Shown here piece after piece: positions 45,801-57,044 of a stretch of DNA of 64,000 nucleotides (the stretch's first letter is position 1; every line of letters starts with the position of its first letter). The notes beneath the pieces are model-generated. The model had not been told where the DNA came from, searched no databases, and saw nothing but the letters and a program-made list of their open reading frames with translations. A program made the translations under genes and the position numbers. This stretch comes from Heloderma charlesbogerti (Eukaryota > Chordata > Lepidosauria > Squamata > Helodermatidae): NCBI GenBank assembly GCA_026122225.1, contig JANEZZ010000807.1, positions 1,116,001 to 1,180,000 of the forward strand, read 5' to 3'.

Positions 45801-48800
45801 CTCACTAAATGTTTCTCTCTGGCTGTGGTTTTGACATGAAGTCAGTCTATTATCCTCTTCCATCCATCCTTTGCTGCTGCAGATAGTTTTAGTTGACTGC
45901 ATCCTAAAAAGTGAATGTAGAAGCTTTCTCTTCTATGTTCTACACAAAGGGCCAATCCACATCTTATATGCAAGTAAACTTGGGCTTTGGCCAAAAACAA
46001 TCCCCGATATGACATTCAGGTTTGTTACTTCATATCTTCTTGGACCCATAATATGACTAGTGGGCTCTCCCATACTGGAGGCATTCAAGATTAAGCTGGA
46101 CAGCCACTTGTCAGGGATGCTTTGACTTGGATTCCTGCATTGAGCTGGGGGTTGGACTTGATGGTCTTATAGGCCCCTTGCAACCCTACTATTCTATGAT
46201 TCTATGATCGAGAAGAGATCCTGGCCTTCCTCTCTGTGACAACCTTTCAAGTACTTGAAGAGCGCTATCCTATCTCCCCTCAGTCTTCTCTTCTCAAATT
46301 AAACATACCCAGTTCTTTCAGTCAGGCTTTATTTCCAGTCCCCTGATCATCTTTGTTGCCCTCTGAACTCTCTCTAGCTTGTCTGCATCCTTCTTAAAGT
46401 GTGGTGCCCAGAACTGGACACAGTAATCCAGATGAGGCCTAACCAGTGCTGAGTAGAGAGGAACTAGTACTTCACATGATTTGGTACTAGTACTGACCAC
46501 AGGAGAGAGGGCCTTTTCTGCAGTGGCCCCACACACCTCTGGAATATGCTGCCATTGGGCATCTGCCAAGCCCCATCATTGCAGGCTTTTCAGAAGGCCC
46601 AGAAAGCATACTGTTTTGCTTTGGCCTTCCCCTGATATGTCTGCTGTTATTGTGTTTTTATTGCTTTTTAAGACCATACTGGTTTTTATTATGCATTTTA
46701 TTATTGTACACCACCTTTGGAGGGCTCTTTCCCTGAAAGGTGGCCAAGACATTTTAAAAATATATACATTTAAAAATGGGAACTGCAGTCAAAGAACATC
46801 TGGAGGTCCACCCATTCCACATCCCTGCTGTAAGACGTGCGTTAAACAGACACAACACTCAAGGTTCACAATTAAATCGTAGCTGAAAGGTGAGCATAGA
46901 CTACACTGGCAACTCCAACGTGTTCCCATCTGGCACTCTGCCCAGGCTTAAGTTCTCCTCCAGTCTCCCACTCCCAGGCAGCCCTGCAACTTCCAGCTTC
47001 CCGGAGACTTTCCCCTCCATTAGCCTTCTTGTCCCTGTTGCCTCTCTTTTCCGTACATAGTCACTATTTTTTCAGATTGCAGATGTTCTTCCTCTCACCC
47101 AAGCGCGCGCATGTGCACACACACACTTGTAGCGAAGAAAGTTATCATGGCTGGTAGTCAGAAGCGCGGGCGGGCAGGCAGAGCTCCCTCCATCGGCACC
47201 CAAGGAAGGAGTTGCTCAGGTGGAGGAGTCATGAGAAGAGCTTGAAAGGACCAGAGGAAACCTTGTTGGGCCCTTGTGTCCCCTGCTGAGCTGATTGATG
47301 CAACCCATCCGTAGTGGCAGCTCTGTAGGCTAGTGAGAGCAGGTGACACAGAGAGAAGAAGGCAACTGAGGAGGACCCGGCTGGGCTGGAACCTCAGAGG
47401 TGTCTTATGCCCTGCCCAAGGACAGGGCAGCGCTTTCCTTCCGGGCAAGGGAGGAGAATGCCCCTGAGCCAGGTGGCCCTTCTGCCAGTGGCTGTGCTAA
47501 TGCCTCTTTTTCCTCTTCTTGCTTTGTAGATGAAGAACGAGGAGATGAAGGTGGCCTACCTGAGCCACGGGCTGCAGCACCTGTGCCGCATTGTCCTTGT
47601 CAGCCCCGTGCGCCACGTGGCTCATGATTCACTCAAGCGGACCTTTGTGGTGCTCGACTCGGCAAACATGCTGCACTTCCTGAAGGAGGATGGGACCTAC
47701 AAGAGCTGCAAGAGAGCCCCTGCCCCCATGGCGGGGCTCCTGTACGCCACGCAAGTGGACCAGTTTGTAGCCTGGGATGAGGGGGGACTCCAAGTGCTGG
47801 ACTCCAGCTTCCAGCTGCTCTCCCAGGTGCAGGCTACACTGCCCATCCGTTGTGGCCTTTACAATGAGCAGCTGAACCGGATGGTGACGGCCGGGGATGG
47901 GAACCTGACTCTCTGGGACTTCCGCTATGGCTTCCGGAGCCTGCAGTGCCGCATCACCGTGAGCGAGGGCCTGGCACCCAATGATGTCTTCAGCCACCTC
48001 GCCTTGGGCACCAGCAGCATGGGGCCCCAGTGCTGTTTTGCCGCTTGCAGCACTGGCGCTGCGGCCTTCGATGTCTCCCAGGGAAAACTCCTTTCTTTCA
48101 GGAAGGAACTTCATAGCAGGTGAGGCCTCCCTCGGCCCACACAGAAAACTGGCCTCCTAGCGGGGAGAGCAGTGGGAACATGGGGCCACCGTGGAGGAAT
48201 GGCCATTCTGCACCTTCCTCTCTGGAATGGGGCTGTGGGCAGGTTCTGTCTTGCTTCGTCTTTAACTCATAGTAATGCCTGGCCCCCATGGGTGGGATGG
48301 GAGGAGTGCAAATTGGCTTGTGAAAATCCAGACAAGCCACATCATGAAAACAAGAGTCTGGGTCTGAGGGCGTTTTTTAGTGCAGCTTCCAAATTCCCAC
48401 AAGAAAGTCCCCCCAAATTAGGACACCTAAATGATATTACCTGTTTGCATAAATATTTTGGCTTGCAGAATTTGGCTGACCAGCACTTGGATGACAGTGA
48501 CAAGCACTGAAGGGAGTGGAAGTGGGGGGATGCAGAGGGGCCTGGACTCTGGGGTTGGGTATGTTAATCTTACAATTAACTGAACATTAATTGAAAATGT
48601 GAGGAGTGATTTATAAAATCTGTGGTAATCCAGGACTGGTGTGTAACTAGATTAGGCTCCTGCTGCTGGAAGAATTTTGGAGTCTCACTTGTCAGATGGC
48701 TCTGGCTGCTTGCGGTTCTACAGCGTGTTGTGCAAAAAATCTGCCGTTAGCTTCTGTCCGATGTCCCGTGTTCTCTCCTCCTCTTGTTCCTGCAGTCTTC

Positions 48801-51800
48801 AGTGACTGAATATGCTTCCTATAGTTTCTACAGGCACAGAGCTGATGCAAGTAGTGGATTCTGCCTGGCTGACTGCTCTCACTAAGTCTCCCAGCAAGGT
48901 GCTGTCTTTTCACCAAGAACTTAGAAAATATTCCAAGAAAAAAAAAAAAAGCAGCCACACAATTCACCATTATCTTAAGGCCTATAAATACATAGTCATG
49001 GCATGAGGCCCATTTTGCAACACCAGCAAGGCTGCTCCATTATCTCACTCTGTTCAGCCGGCCAGTCTGTTTAAGAATATCTATATTCTGCCTTTCTAGT
49101 TCCACATTGAACCACTCAAGGCTGCTAACATAAGGAAAGGTTCCTCCTGTGCAAGCACCGAGTCATTGCTGACTCCTAGAGGGACGCTGCTTTCGCTGGT
49201 GTTTTCATGGCAGACCATAGCGGGGTGGTTTGCCATTGCCTTCCCCAGTTGTGACTACCTTTCCCCCAGCTAGCTGGGTACTAATTTTGCCGACCTCGGA
49301 AGGATGGAAGGCGAAGTCAACCTGAGCTGGCTACCTGGGACCCAGCTTCTGCTGGGATCGAACTCAGGTCATGGGGAAAGTTTCAGTTGCAATACTGCCA
49401 CCTACCACTCTGCACCAAGGCCGCTAACATAAACAACAGTTTAAATCCACAACTGCAAAAACAAATCTAAATAAGCAGCAGGTTATGTGCAAAAACCACC
49501 ATCACAATATCAAAGCAGAGAAGTACCAGAACTAACTGACATGCCAAAGTCCCAAGCAAAAGAATTTTCAGAAGGTGGCAAAAGGCCACTGAGAGGATCA
49601 CCGTTTCTAGTCACGGCCATTTTGAGCAAGGTGGTTAATGGTGGTGACTGCAAATCTTAATGATTTTTTTTTTAAATTAGCATTATAGGTGTATAGTGCC
49701 ATACCCCATATAATACCATTTTTTAAGGGGACGGGAACTTTCTGGCCACTGCCATTGGTAAAATGGTGCTGATGGAAAGGTGGTCTTTCCATTGCTTTTA
49801 AAAAGGAATATATTGTATTACTGTATATCACTATAACACTCTTTTGCTGTGTGTATGTGTGTGTGTATCCACACTTAAAAGATTGACTGAAAATAAAACA
49901 AACGGGTGATAAAAATGATGCCCAGTGCAACAGCTATACTGAATGGGTGCTGACCTAGGGTAGGCCTGATCATTCTCCCGGATGGGCCAGTGCCCATATC
50001 GGAATGACACCTTGTGAAAAAGACTGAAGAGTCCCACCTGTGGAGATTGTGCTATTCTTCCATCCATCCATCCTCAGAAATGTTGGGCTTTCTCTGGTAA
50101 AAAAAGAAGGCGGAAGTGGTGCTGGGAAAACACAGGAGGATGACAAGAGGATGATGATGGTGTGTGGGGAATGTGATCGAAGGTGCCACGGTGATTCCAC
50201 AAGAAATTCTCATTTGGAAGCAGCCACCACGGTGGTGGCCACCAGCTTAGGTTGCTTTACAGTGTGGTGTAGTGGCGAGAGTGTTGGACTAGGAGTCGGG
50301 AGATCCGGGTTCTAGTTCTCACTCAGACATGTGAGCTCACTGGGTGACTTTGGGCCAGTCACAGACTCTCAGCCCAACCCACCTCACAGGGTTGTTGTTG
50401 TGAGGATGAAGTAAGTGTGACTGACTTCAGTGGGGCTTACTCCCAGATGAGGGAGTACAGGATTGCAGTCTTAACAATGCAGACAGCGTCACGGAGTCTA
50501 CCCGCTGCCCGGGCTCTTAGTCATGATGCCTACTTGGAGCCTCCATGCTAAGCGCCAATGGCAGGCCACTGCTACCACACAACGTGAACCCTTGAGAGCC
50601 ATCCGTCTGACCGCTGTAAGGAGCAGGATGCTGGCCAAGATGGGCCTTGGGTTTCATTCCAAAGGGCTCTTCTTATGGGGCTTCTCTGCTTCTCCCCAGG
50701 GTGATCACGGATATCACCTACTGTGAAGCAATTGGCTGTGCTGTTACGGCCTCCCGGGACACAACCATCAAGGTCTGGGACAAGGACTGGAACATTCAGA
50801 CGGTCTTTGTGGGCCACACTGGTGAGTGTGGGCACGTGCCCACATAGTGAGGATGAGGAGTGAAGGGCAACAAGCACCCCCCTGCCTTAGATCCAGAACC
50901 TCCACAGGCAGTCTTTGGCAATAACCCCCTCTCTTCCCCCTAAGCAAGGGGCATCCTGGCTCTCTTGCAGGAAAAGCATCCAATTAATTGGGAAGAATGA
51001 GTCCTTGGCCCATCTACAATCACCACCTTCTCCATTACAGAACAGCTGTACCATTGGCAGAAATTCAACAGATTAAGCTTTTATCAGCATGAAAACACAT
51101 TGGAAAAGTGCTGCCTGTTGCATTTCTGGCTGGCCCAGAGCTGTTACAGGCATGAGGCTATTTCCTTCTTAGTTACCATGACTACTAGCTTTGAAGTCTT
51201 GCCTTATCCTCTGAGCCCTTGACCATTCCATCATCCTGTGGCAAAAGAAATTCTGCACATGAATAGTGGGTTGTGCCAAGTAGTAGGAGAGCAAGCAGCC
51301 CTAAGGGAGGACAAGGAGGAGACTTTTCTCCTTCCTGCAGCTATTTTGAATAGCAAAGCAGATGGTCAGAGCGCCCTGAATGCCTTAATTCCCCCCCACA
51401 ACTGGAGAGGAGCTGCAGGTGCGGCCTGCTGTGCTGCTTGCTCCCCCCGGACTGTGAATGCTTCGCCCCTTTGGCATGACCTCTCATACTCCCTGCCCTT
51501 GGCCCACCCAACTTGTGCCCCCAGCTCCGGTAACGGCTGTGACCACCTACCCTCAGAGGCCCCTCATCTTCTCTGCCTCGCAAGACGGCACCATTCGCAC
51601 GTGGAACCTTGACACCATTGACCAGGTGGATCAGGTCCATATCTCAGAGCCGGTGGAGGCCCTGGAGACCAAAACCACATCACGCGTCATCTCCATCTCC
51701 GGCTCATCCCTGAGCTTCTGGAAGATCAACACGCTCTACTCACTGTACGCCCCTTTAGGGTCTCCCCCCAAGCGCCTCAGCTGCTTCAACCTGAAGGCTG

Positions 51801-54800
51801 TGGGCGACTTCCCCGTCCGCGTCCTGTGCGTGTGCCAGGATTCTACAGTGCGGCTGCTGGATGCAGAGAGTGGCCAAGTCTGCTCTGTGCTTTTCCTGGA
51901 GCAGCCCTTCCAGGCCTGGGACGCAGCATACTGCTTGCCCCGGGAGACCCTCTTCGTGCTGTCGGAGCAGGGCGCCCTCCTGCGCGCCAACGCTGCGGCT
52001 GATCCCATGGTTGTCAAGAAGCGCATGCATGCCTGCTGCTGGGACGCCAGGCCCTGCTGCCTCCTGCTCTACAGCCACACCGTGGACCCCGAAGGAGCTT
52101 ACAGCATGTGGCTGCAAGTGGCCGAGAACAAAGGCCACCGAAAGCCATGGCAGAAGCTCCCTCTCCAAATGCAGGACAAGAACAGGTATGGTGTGCTGCG
52201 CGTTGGCACCGCTCGCGGAGCCATCATGCCCTGGGCCTGGGAGAAGCCCTGCTGTGGGACTGCATGGACTGCCCTGCCAGGAGCTGCGTATGCCTCTCTG
52301 TGGCAGACGGGGATGTACCGGGGCTCTGTGCAGCACCTGAGCACCGTGCCCAAGGCTCAACAGCCAGCCCACGGGCTGGGGTGGGCAGGCAGCATTGGGC
52401 TGGACGGCAGGCTGGGTGACGGGTCACAGGCTGCGCCGAGTAGAGGGCCTCCATGCCTGGGGCATGGGTAGAGGCCCATCACTGTCAATTATGGTGTATG
52501 AGCAGAGGAGAACGTTGGAGGTCAAGATGGGGGGGGCGTTGGGTGACCGCTCAAGGACCAGCGTGCTGAGGCCCATGTGGCCTTGGCAGAGGCTTGAGGC
52601 AGGGAGTGCAGATTCCTGGGGGCTAGTTTGGAGTGGGCTGGCCTTGCCACGTGGCCATGAACAAGGTGCCTTCTGATGTCCCACAGAGCCTGCCTGGTGG
52701 TGCAGTGACCAGGGGAGTCATGGGGGTGGGGTGCTTGAACACAGTAGTGCTGGACAGCAGCCTGAGAGCTCGGGATGGGCCTGAGCAGAGGGCTGGGTGG
52801 TCACCTCTGGCTGTCCTGGCCGCAGCCGTGGGATGCTGTTGTCCCAAGCAGATTTGTGTCCTGGCAGGGGCCGCCATGGCCGAGGCGCTCTTCTCTAGCC
52901 TTAGCCCTGGGGCCTGGTTGCAGTGCCAGGCCGCTCCAGGGGAAAGTGAATGAGCAAGACCTCTGCAGGGGACCTTCCACCCCCTGCCCCCCAGCGCTGA
53001 GTCAGCGTTGCCTGAACTCAGCCACTCCTTTGGGGCCAGGCCTTGCGAATGAGGGGGCCTGGCTGCTGGGTGGCGCAGGCCCCGGCCCTCCCCTTCTTAG
53101 ATGTTGACCACGTCATGGCTCAGGTCCTGCGCTGGGGCAGGCTGGGGACTGCTTTGGTTCCCTCCTCCAGATGCTTCCCAAGTCCTGGCCTCTTGCCACT
53201 GCGGTGGAGCGCATCAGGCCTGACTTCGCAAGGGCATGAAGCGGGGATGGGGTGGGGGGAAGGTTGATTTCCTTCTCCTCCCCACCCCATCCCCCGCCCC
53301 CGCCATGGGGCTGGTAACGTTTGTGCTCCTGGGGACTGGGCTGCCTGGCTCTCTGCCGCCTCTGGGCTGGATCCAGAAGTGAGTAATGTCTGACCCCTCC
53401 GGAGACGGCTCCAGTTCAGGAGGAGGCTGTGGCGCGCCTAGCCACGGCTGTTCCCCTCGGCCACTTGCGGAGCCAGGGCCTCGGGGGCTCTCCTGAGCGA
53501 GGGCCAAGCCAGACATTCCTTTAAGTGGATCTCTGAATCCTGTGTTTGGGTTCCCTCTGTCCTAACCCTCCCACCTCCATGCTGGTTTCCCACAGCCGCC
53601 CCCTCCCCCCCCCACGCCCCCAATCCGCTAGCCTGCCATGTGTCTTTGTGAACATGTTTCTTATCATAGGTTTGACTCTCCCTGCCAGGTACTTGCCAAT
53701 TTTAGGGCACCAAAATGGGTTCCTCAGTGTGGTGGAATGGTTTTCAGGCCGAATCCAGTACAAGGTGGAGGCACATGGCCCTAAACCAGTCACCGCATTG
53801 GCTGAATACCCCACCCAGACATGCATCATTTCAGCTGGTGAGTCCTAGCTGGGCAAATCCAAGTACTGGGGTCCCAGGGCCACAGGGCAGCCAGCAAGAA
53901 TGGCCCCATGCCAGAACAAAAATGGGGCCTTGCCTCTAAAACATGTGGTTGAGGGAGGGAGCTGTTGAGGGAGAGTGTCCCCCCACCCCTGTTCCCATTG
54001 CTTCACAGGTCTGCAGCGAAAATACGAGGGGTATTTTCTACCAACAGGAAGGGGTGGGGGGAGGAAGACAGAGACTGAGATGAGTGGGGGTGCTGGGGAA
54101 GGAGAGGGGAGCCAATGTGATGGCAGTGGAGGAGGGTTGGGTTGCTCTGGCAAAGAGGGGGGGCGCTCCAAGGGCGGGAGGGTCTTTTTCTTACCTGCAG
54201 AGGTCATTTCTGCCGCTTTCCCTTAGCCTTTAGTCAGCCACCTCCTGTGGCTTCCCTGCCCGTGTGGAATTGGGGGTGGGGGGAGGGACTGAGCTTTCCT
54301 GCAGGTGGGAAACCATGTTTTCTAAGGGGGCTTCCAGACGTGGCTTTTGTTGTGTCATCACCCTGCCTTGTGCATGCATGGCCAGCTCCAGACAACAGCA
54401 TCTTCCAGGCATAACCCTCCTGTTTTCCCCCACAGCTGCTTCTGTCTTCTTTTTTTTTTTTCTTATGGCAGAAAATCTATTAAGGAGAAAAAGTCTTGGC
54501 TTGGAGTCTTGCACTGAGCAGGGGTTTGGACTCGATGGTCTTATAGGCCCCTTCCAACCCTACAATTCTAGGATTCTATGAAGTCGGAGGCCTGTTCATC
54601 ACTCATTGTCCTTACTGTCTGTTCTGTCCCTTGTTCCATACTGTTCCTGTGTGGAGCCTGACACTTGCGCACGAGGGCTGCTGGCATCCAAACAAACGAA
54701 ACACGACAACCAAAAAAGGCAGATATTGTGACCAGGCTATGCATGGGTTCATTAAATTAGGCCTGGGAGAGCTGAACGTCTAACTAACAATTTATAGGAA

Positions 54801-57034
54801 CAGTACAAGTCATTCCATTGGGGCATAATATGTATCTGGAGAAACACATTAAGCATGTATGGAAATAAACCTGATATAATCAGAAGAAGAATGCCGTCAG
54901 TGCCTGAATACTCATATTTTTACTTATCATGCAGTACAAAACAAAGGGAGACTGAGGCACGGAGGGGCCAATGAAACTGAAACAGAGTGGTGGACAGGAG
55001 CGTTCTCCAGGGTGGGTGGGCATCTTTGTGCTGATTCCATACCTATCCTTGCCCCTGGCACAGGTGCTGATCTCACGGTGAAGATGTGGCGCCTCTTCCC
55101 CTATGCTGAGGAGTGCCTGGTCCCGCTCCTGTGCTTCTCCTGTGCCTCCCCTGCATCACACCTGTGTTCTCTGGGTGAGACTCTGGCGGTGGCCTTCCAA
55201 GACCCTGAAACGGTCACCTACAGCATCGTCTACTACAACCTGATGACACAGACGCGTGCTGAGCATGGGCCTGAGGACGATGCCCAGGATGACATCACAG
55301 GTGCGCAAGAGCTGCCCCAGCTGGGGGGCCTGGGGAGAGGGCAGTGCTGCAAAGGGCTGGGTCCAGGGGGTCTTGGCTCTGGTATCTCACAGCAGCTGCA
55401 TCCCCATTCCATTCCCCTCACCAGGCCTCTGCTGCTGCCCCAACCTGAAGCTCTTTGCCTCAGCCAGCAGGGATGGCTCCATAAAGGTCTGGGACATCAA
55501 AAACAAGCTTCTGCGGTGAGTGACAGGCTGGGCTGGGGCCCTTCCCTCGCCAGCCCGTATTCTGAGCAGGTGACAGTGGTTTCTGGAGGGCAGGCATTGG
55601 CCTGTGGCCGTGTCAAGTCCTTCCTGGCTCTGACGGATGGTTCTTGCCTGCCATCTCTTGACCGGGTCCATTGTGCCCCATGTGGCTTTTGGCCCTGATC
55701 ATAGAATCATAGAATAGCAGGGTTGGAAGGGGCCTACAAGGCCATCGAGTCCAACCCCCTGCTCAATGCAGGAATCCAGGTCAGAGCATCCCTGACAGGT
55801 GGCTGTCCAGCCTCATCTTGAATGCCTCCAGTATGGGAGAGCCCACCACCTCCCTAGGGAATGGGTTTCATTGTCATATTGCTCTAACAGTCAGGAAGTT
55901 TTTCCTGATGTTCAGCTGGAATCTGGCTTCCTGTCACTTGAGCCCATGATTCCGTGTCCTGCACTCTGGGATGATCGAGAAGAGATGCTGGCCTTCCTCT
56001 CTGTGACAACCTTTCAAGTCCCTGAAAAGCGCTATCCTGTCTCCCCTCAATCTTCTCTTCTCAAGGCTAAACATGCCCAGTTCTTTCAGTCTCTCTTCAT
56101 AGGGCTTTGTTTCCAGTCCACTGATCATCTTTGTTGCCCTCCTCTGAACCCTCTCCAGCTTGTCTGCATCCCTCTGCAGCCGGATGCTGCAAAGCATGGG
56201 TGTCAGTGCCTTTGGCTGCAGATGCTGGGGAGTCCGTGCCATGGACATCAGTAGGACTTGTTTCTGAGTGTATCTGCTGCTTGCGCTCCAGGCTTGCCTG
56301 CTGCTTGGGGACCCCACAGTTGCTTCTGAGGCTGTGGCTGGCCTTCCAGGGCACCAGCACTTTCATGCCCTTGATGACTAAATGTGTTTTCTTTAAAGAA
56401 GGGTTTAAGGTGATTTAGCTGTATTTGTAATCTTTTAATGGAAGGTTGCTGGGTGTGTGTGTGTGTGTGACTCTGCCTGTGGCTTTCAGCACCCCTGCCA
56501 TTGCCTGTCCAAGAGGGCTACTGAGGCTGGGGCAGATATGTATCAAGCAGGGTTCACCTCCCCTCCATCCTCTTCTCTGTGGCAGGCACCTGAAGCTGAA
56601 CACCATCCCAGAGAGCCTGGCTTTTGCCAATCACTGGGGAGACCTGCTGGTTGGCATTGAGCGACACCTCTACCTCATCCACCATAGCAAGTACTTGCCC
56701 AGCTACTACAAAATGAAGGTGGGAGTGCCCACTGGCCCTTGGGGGGTAATCCAGGCCTAGGAGCCACCTATGGCTGGTCTGGGCCACCCAGACACGAGCT
56801 CTTGCTAGGGGGATTTCCATGTAGCTGGGAGTCCCTCTATGCTGGGCAGGCAAATGTTGTCTCTTGTGGTCTGTTCCATAGAATTAGGCCACTCATTCTC
56901 TTGCAGCTGCTGTGTGCAAAGTTCCTGGAGCCCATCAAGGACATCCCCCTCCCCATCAGCGATTCCTGCTTTGAGGATCTCATCAGGGAGAACACCAGGC
57001 GACTGAAGCAGGAGCCACCTTTGGAGGACACTGT
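42662..57034 (+). CDS. WDR97: WDR97-like WD-repeat protein, both ends open
   Basis: Joined exons: 42662-42840 (tentative), 47530-48119, 50700-50821, 51525-52185, 53689-53837, 55064-55300, 55425-55515, 56586-56718 and 56907-57034. All phases agree; about 760 codons are present, against roughly 1600 in human WDR97. WD-type blades are visible: [61 protein letters not shown] and [19 protein letters not shown]97 is a long, poorly studied protein linked to cilia/sperm flagella. Its place directly after MAF1 is the main support for the name, with sequence resemblance second. The 3' exons lie beyond the window, across the 57-64 kb LINE nest; the start-codon exon was not found, unless ATG 47530 is the start. 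Confidence 0.8.
44275..44548 (-). mobile_element. CR1 LINE 3' end, antisense
   Basis: Starts ATCATAGAATGGTAGGGTTGG and on the minus strand reads [20 protein letters not shown] and [19 protein letters not shown], the CR1 C-terminus. Confidence 0.85.
45186..45290. repeat. Palindromic interspersed repeat
   Basis: GGACTACAGCTCCCATCAGC and its partner GGATTATGAGAGCTGTGGTT flank GCCAGCATGGGCAATGGCCA. Third copy of the 19800/24345 family. Confidence 0.6.
46058..46206 (+). mobile_element. CR1 LINE 3' terminus, sense
   Basis: Starts at GGGCTCTCCCATACTGGAGG and ends in CTATTCTATGATTCTATGA, the CR1 octamer-like 3' terminus. It joins directly to an antisense CR1 piece. Confidence 0.82.
46207..46490 (-). 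mobile_element. CR1 LINE internal fragment, antisense
   Basis: Minus strand reads [20 protein letters not shown] and [20 protein letters not shown]. Its 3' end is missing; the junction with the sense piece is at ATGATCGAG. Confidence 0.82.
46491..46780 (+). mobile_element. L2 LINE 3' end, sense
   Basis: Reads [12 protein letters not shown], then a T-rich 3' part with TATTGTACACCACCTTTGGA. Decayed. Confidence 0.55.
47530..48119 (+). CDS. WDR97: WDR97 exon, first WD blades
   Basis: Begins directly after TTTGTAG with ATG, which may be the start or simply an internal Met. Codes 196 residues plus two bases, with [17 protein letters not shown] and [17 protein letters not shown]. Donor GTGAGG. Confidence 0.85.
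49130..49430 (-). repeat. tRNA-derived SINE, antisense
   Basis: On the minus strand the B-box is GAGTTCGATCCCAGC, then a body with CAATGGCAAACCACCCCGCT, and an end GGAGTCAGCAATGACTCGGT. That end resembles the BovB 3' end, consistent with mobilisation by BovB. Confidence 0.6.
50047..50175 (-). repeat. Unnamed interspersed repeat, copy 2 of 3
   Basis: Reverse complement carries TCCTGTGTTTTCCCAGCACC and TTTTTTTACCAGAGAAAGCC, matching the copies at 27712 and 54325. Confidence 0.5.
50262..50415 (+). repeat. Sauria-type tRNA-derived SINE
   Basis: Head GTGTGGTGTAGTGGCGAGAG (A-box region), GATCCGGGTTCTAGTTC (B-box), conserved CTCACTGGGTGACTTTGGGC and ACCTCACAGGGTTGTTGTTG. This is the layout of Sauria SINEs found across squamates, one reason to call the host a squamate. 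Confidence 0.75.
50700..50821 (+). CDS. WDR97: WDR97 exon, WD blade
   Basis: One full blade: [20 protein letters not shown], then [20 protein letters not shown]. Acceptor CCCCAG, donor GTGAGT. Confidence 0.88.
50822..51524 (+). other. WDR97 intron, no recognised feature
   Basis: No repeat or RNA gene seen. Confidence 0.4.
51525..52185 (+). CDS. WDR97: WDR97 large exon
   Basis: About 220 codons with [40 protein letters not shown] and [15 protein letters not shown], several degenerate WD blades. Donor GTATGG in phase 2 after AAGAACAG. Confidence 0.85.
52186..53688 (+). other. WDR97 intron, GC-rich
   Basis: High GC gives long chance open frames on both strands; no domain or repeat recognised. 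Confidence 0.4.
53689..53837 (+). CDS. WDR97: WDR97 exon
   Basis: Reads [20 protein letters not shown] and [19 protein letters not shown]. Acceptor CCTGCCAG, donor GTGAGT, phase 1. Confidence 0.85.
54325..54500 (+). repeat. Unnamed interspersed repeat, copy 3 of 3
   Basis: GCTTCCAGACGTGGCTTTTG, CATCACCCTGCCTTG and CTCCTGTTTTCCCCCACAGC followed by a T run and CAGAAAATC match copy 1 in order. Confidence 0.5.
54510..54583 (+). mobile_element. CR1 LINE 3' terminus, sense
   Basis: GGGTTTGGACTCGATGGTCT, CCCCTTCCAACCCTACAATT and GGATTCTATGA: a 70-base CR1 tail. Confidence 0.8.
55064..55300 (+). CDS. WDR97: WDR97 exon
   Basis: Reads [38 protein letters not shown] and a Glu/Asp-rich end. Donor GTGCGC is somewhat weak but the phase fits. 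Confidence 0.83.
55425..55515 (+). CDS. WDR97: WDR97 exon, WD blade
   Basis: Reads [20 protein letters not shown] and [10 protein letters not shown], a clear WD blade. Donor GTGAGT. Confidence 0.88.
55698..56175 (-). mobile_element. CR1 LINE 3' part, antisense
   Basis: Starts ATCATAGAATCATAGAATAG, the repeated CR1 terminus. Minus strand reads [18 protein letters not shown] and [20 protein letters not shown]. It lies in a WDR97 intron. Confidence 0.87.
56460..56470. repeat. Short (GT)n run in a WDR97 intron
   Basis: GTGTGTGTGTG; a minor tract. Confidence 0.6.
56586..56718 (+). CDS. WDR97: WDR97 exon
   Basis: Reads [20 protein letters not shown] and [20 protein letters not shown]. Acceptor TGGCAG, donor GTGGGA, phase 0. 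Confidence 0.85.
56907..57034 (+). CDS. WDR97: WDR97 exon, last in the window
   Basis: Reads [20 protein letters not shown] and [20 protein letters not shown]. Ends at GT/GTAAGC in phase 2. Unspliced reading reaches a TAA at 57036, so splicing is needed for the longer protein. Confidence 0.8.
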
Positions 57035-57044
57035 GTAAGCTGAG

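Larger units (their letters stand above)
42841..47529 (+). other. WDR97 intron or upstream region with repeats
   Basis: Holds CR1, L2 and palindromic repeat pieces listed separately; nothing coding recognised. Confidence 0.4.
48120..50699 (+). other. WDR97 intron with SINEs
   Basis: Contains two SINE copies and one unnamed repeat, listed separately. Remaining sequence is AT-rich without a recognised feature. Confidence 0.4.
53838..55063 (+). other. WDR97 intron with repeats
   Basis: Holds unnamed repeat copy 3 and a CR1 3' terminus, then AT-rich sequence from 54700 to 54950 without a recognised feature. Confidence 0.4.

Noticed and set aside
52099..53267. Several open frames after the large WDR97 exon
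   Set aside because: They continue past a good donor at 52186 into intron sequence; the next exon joins in phase at 53689.
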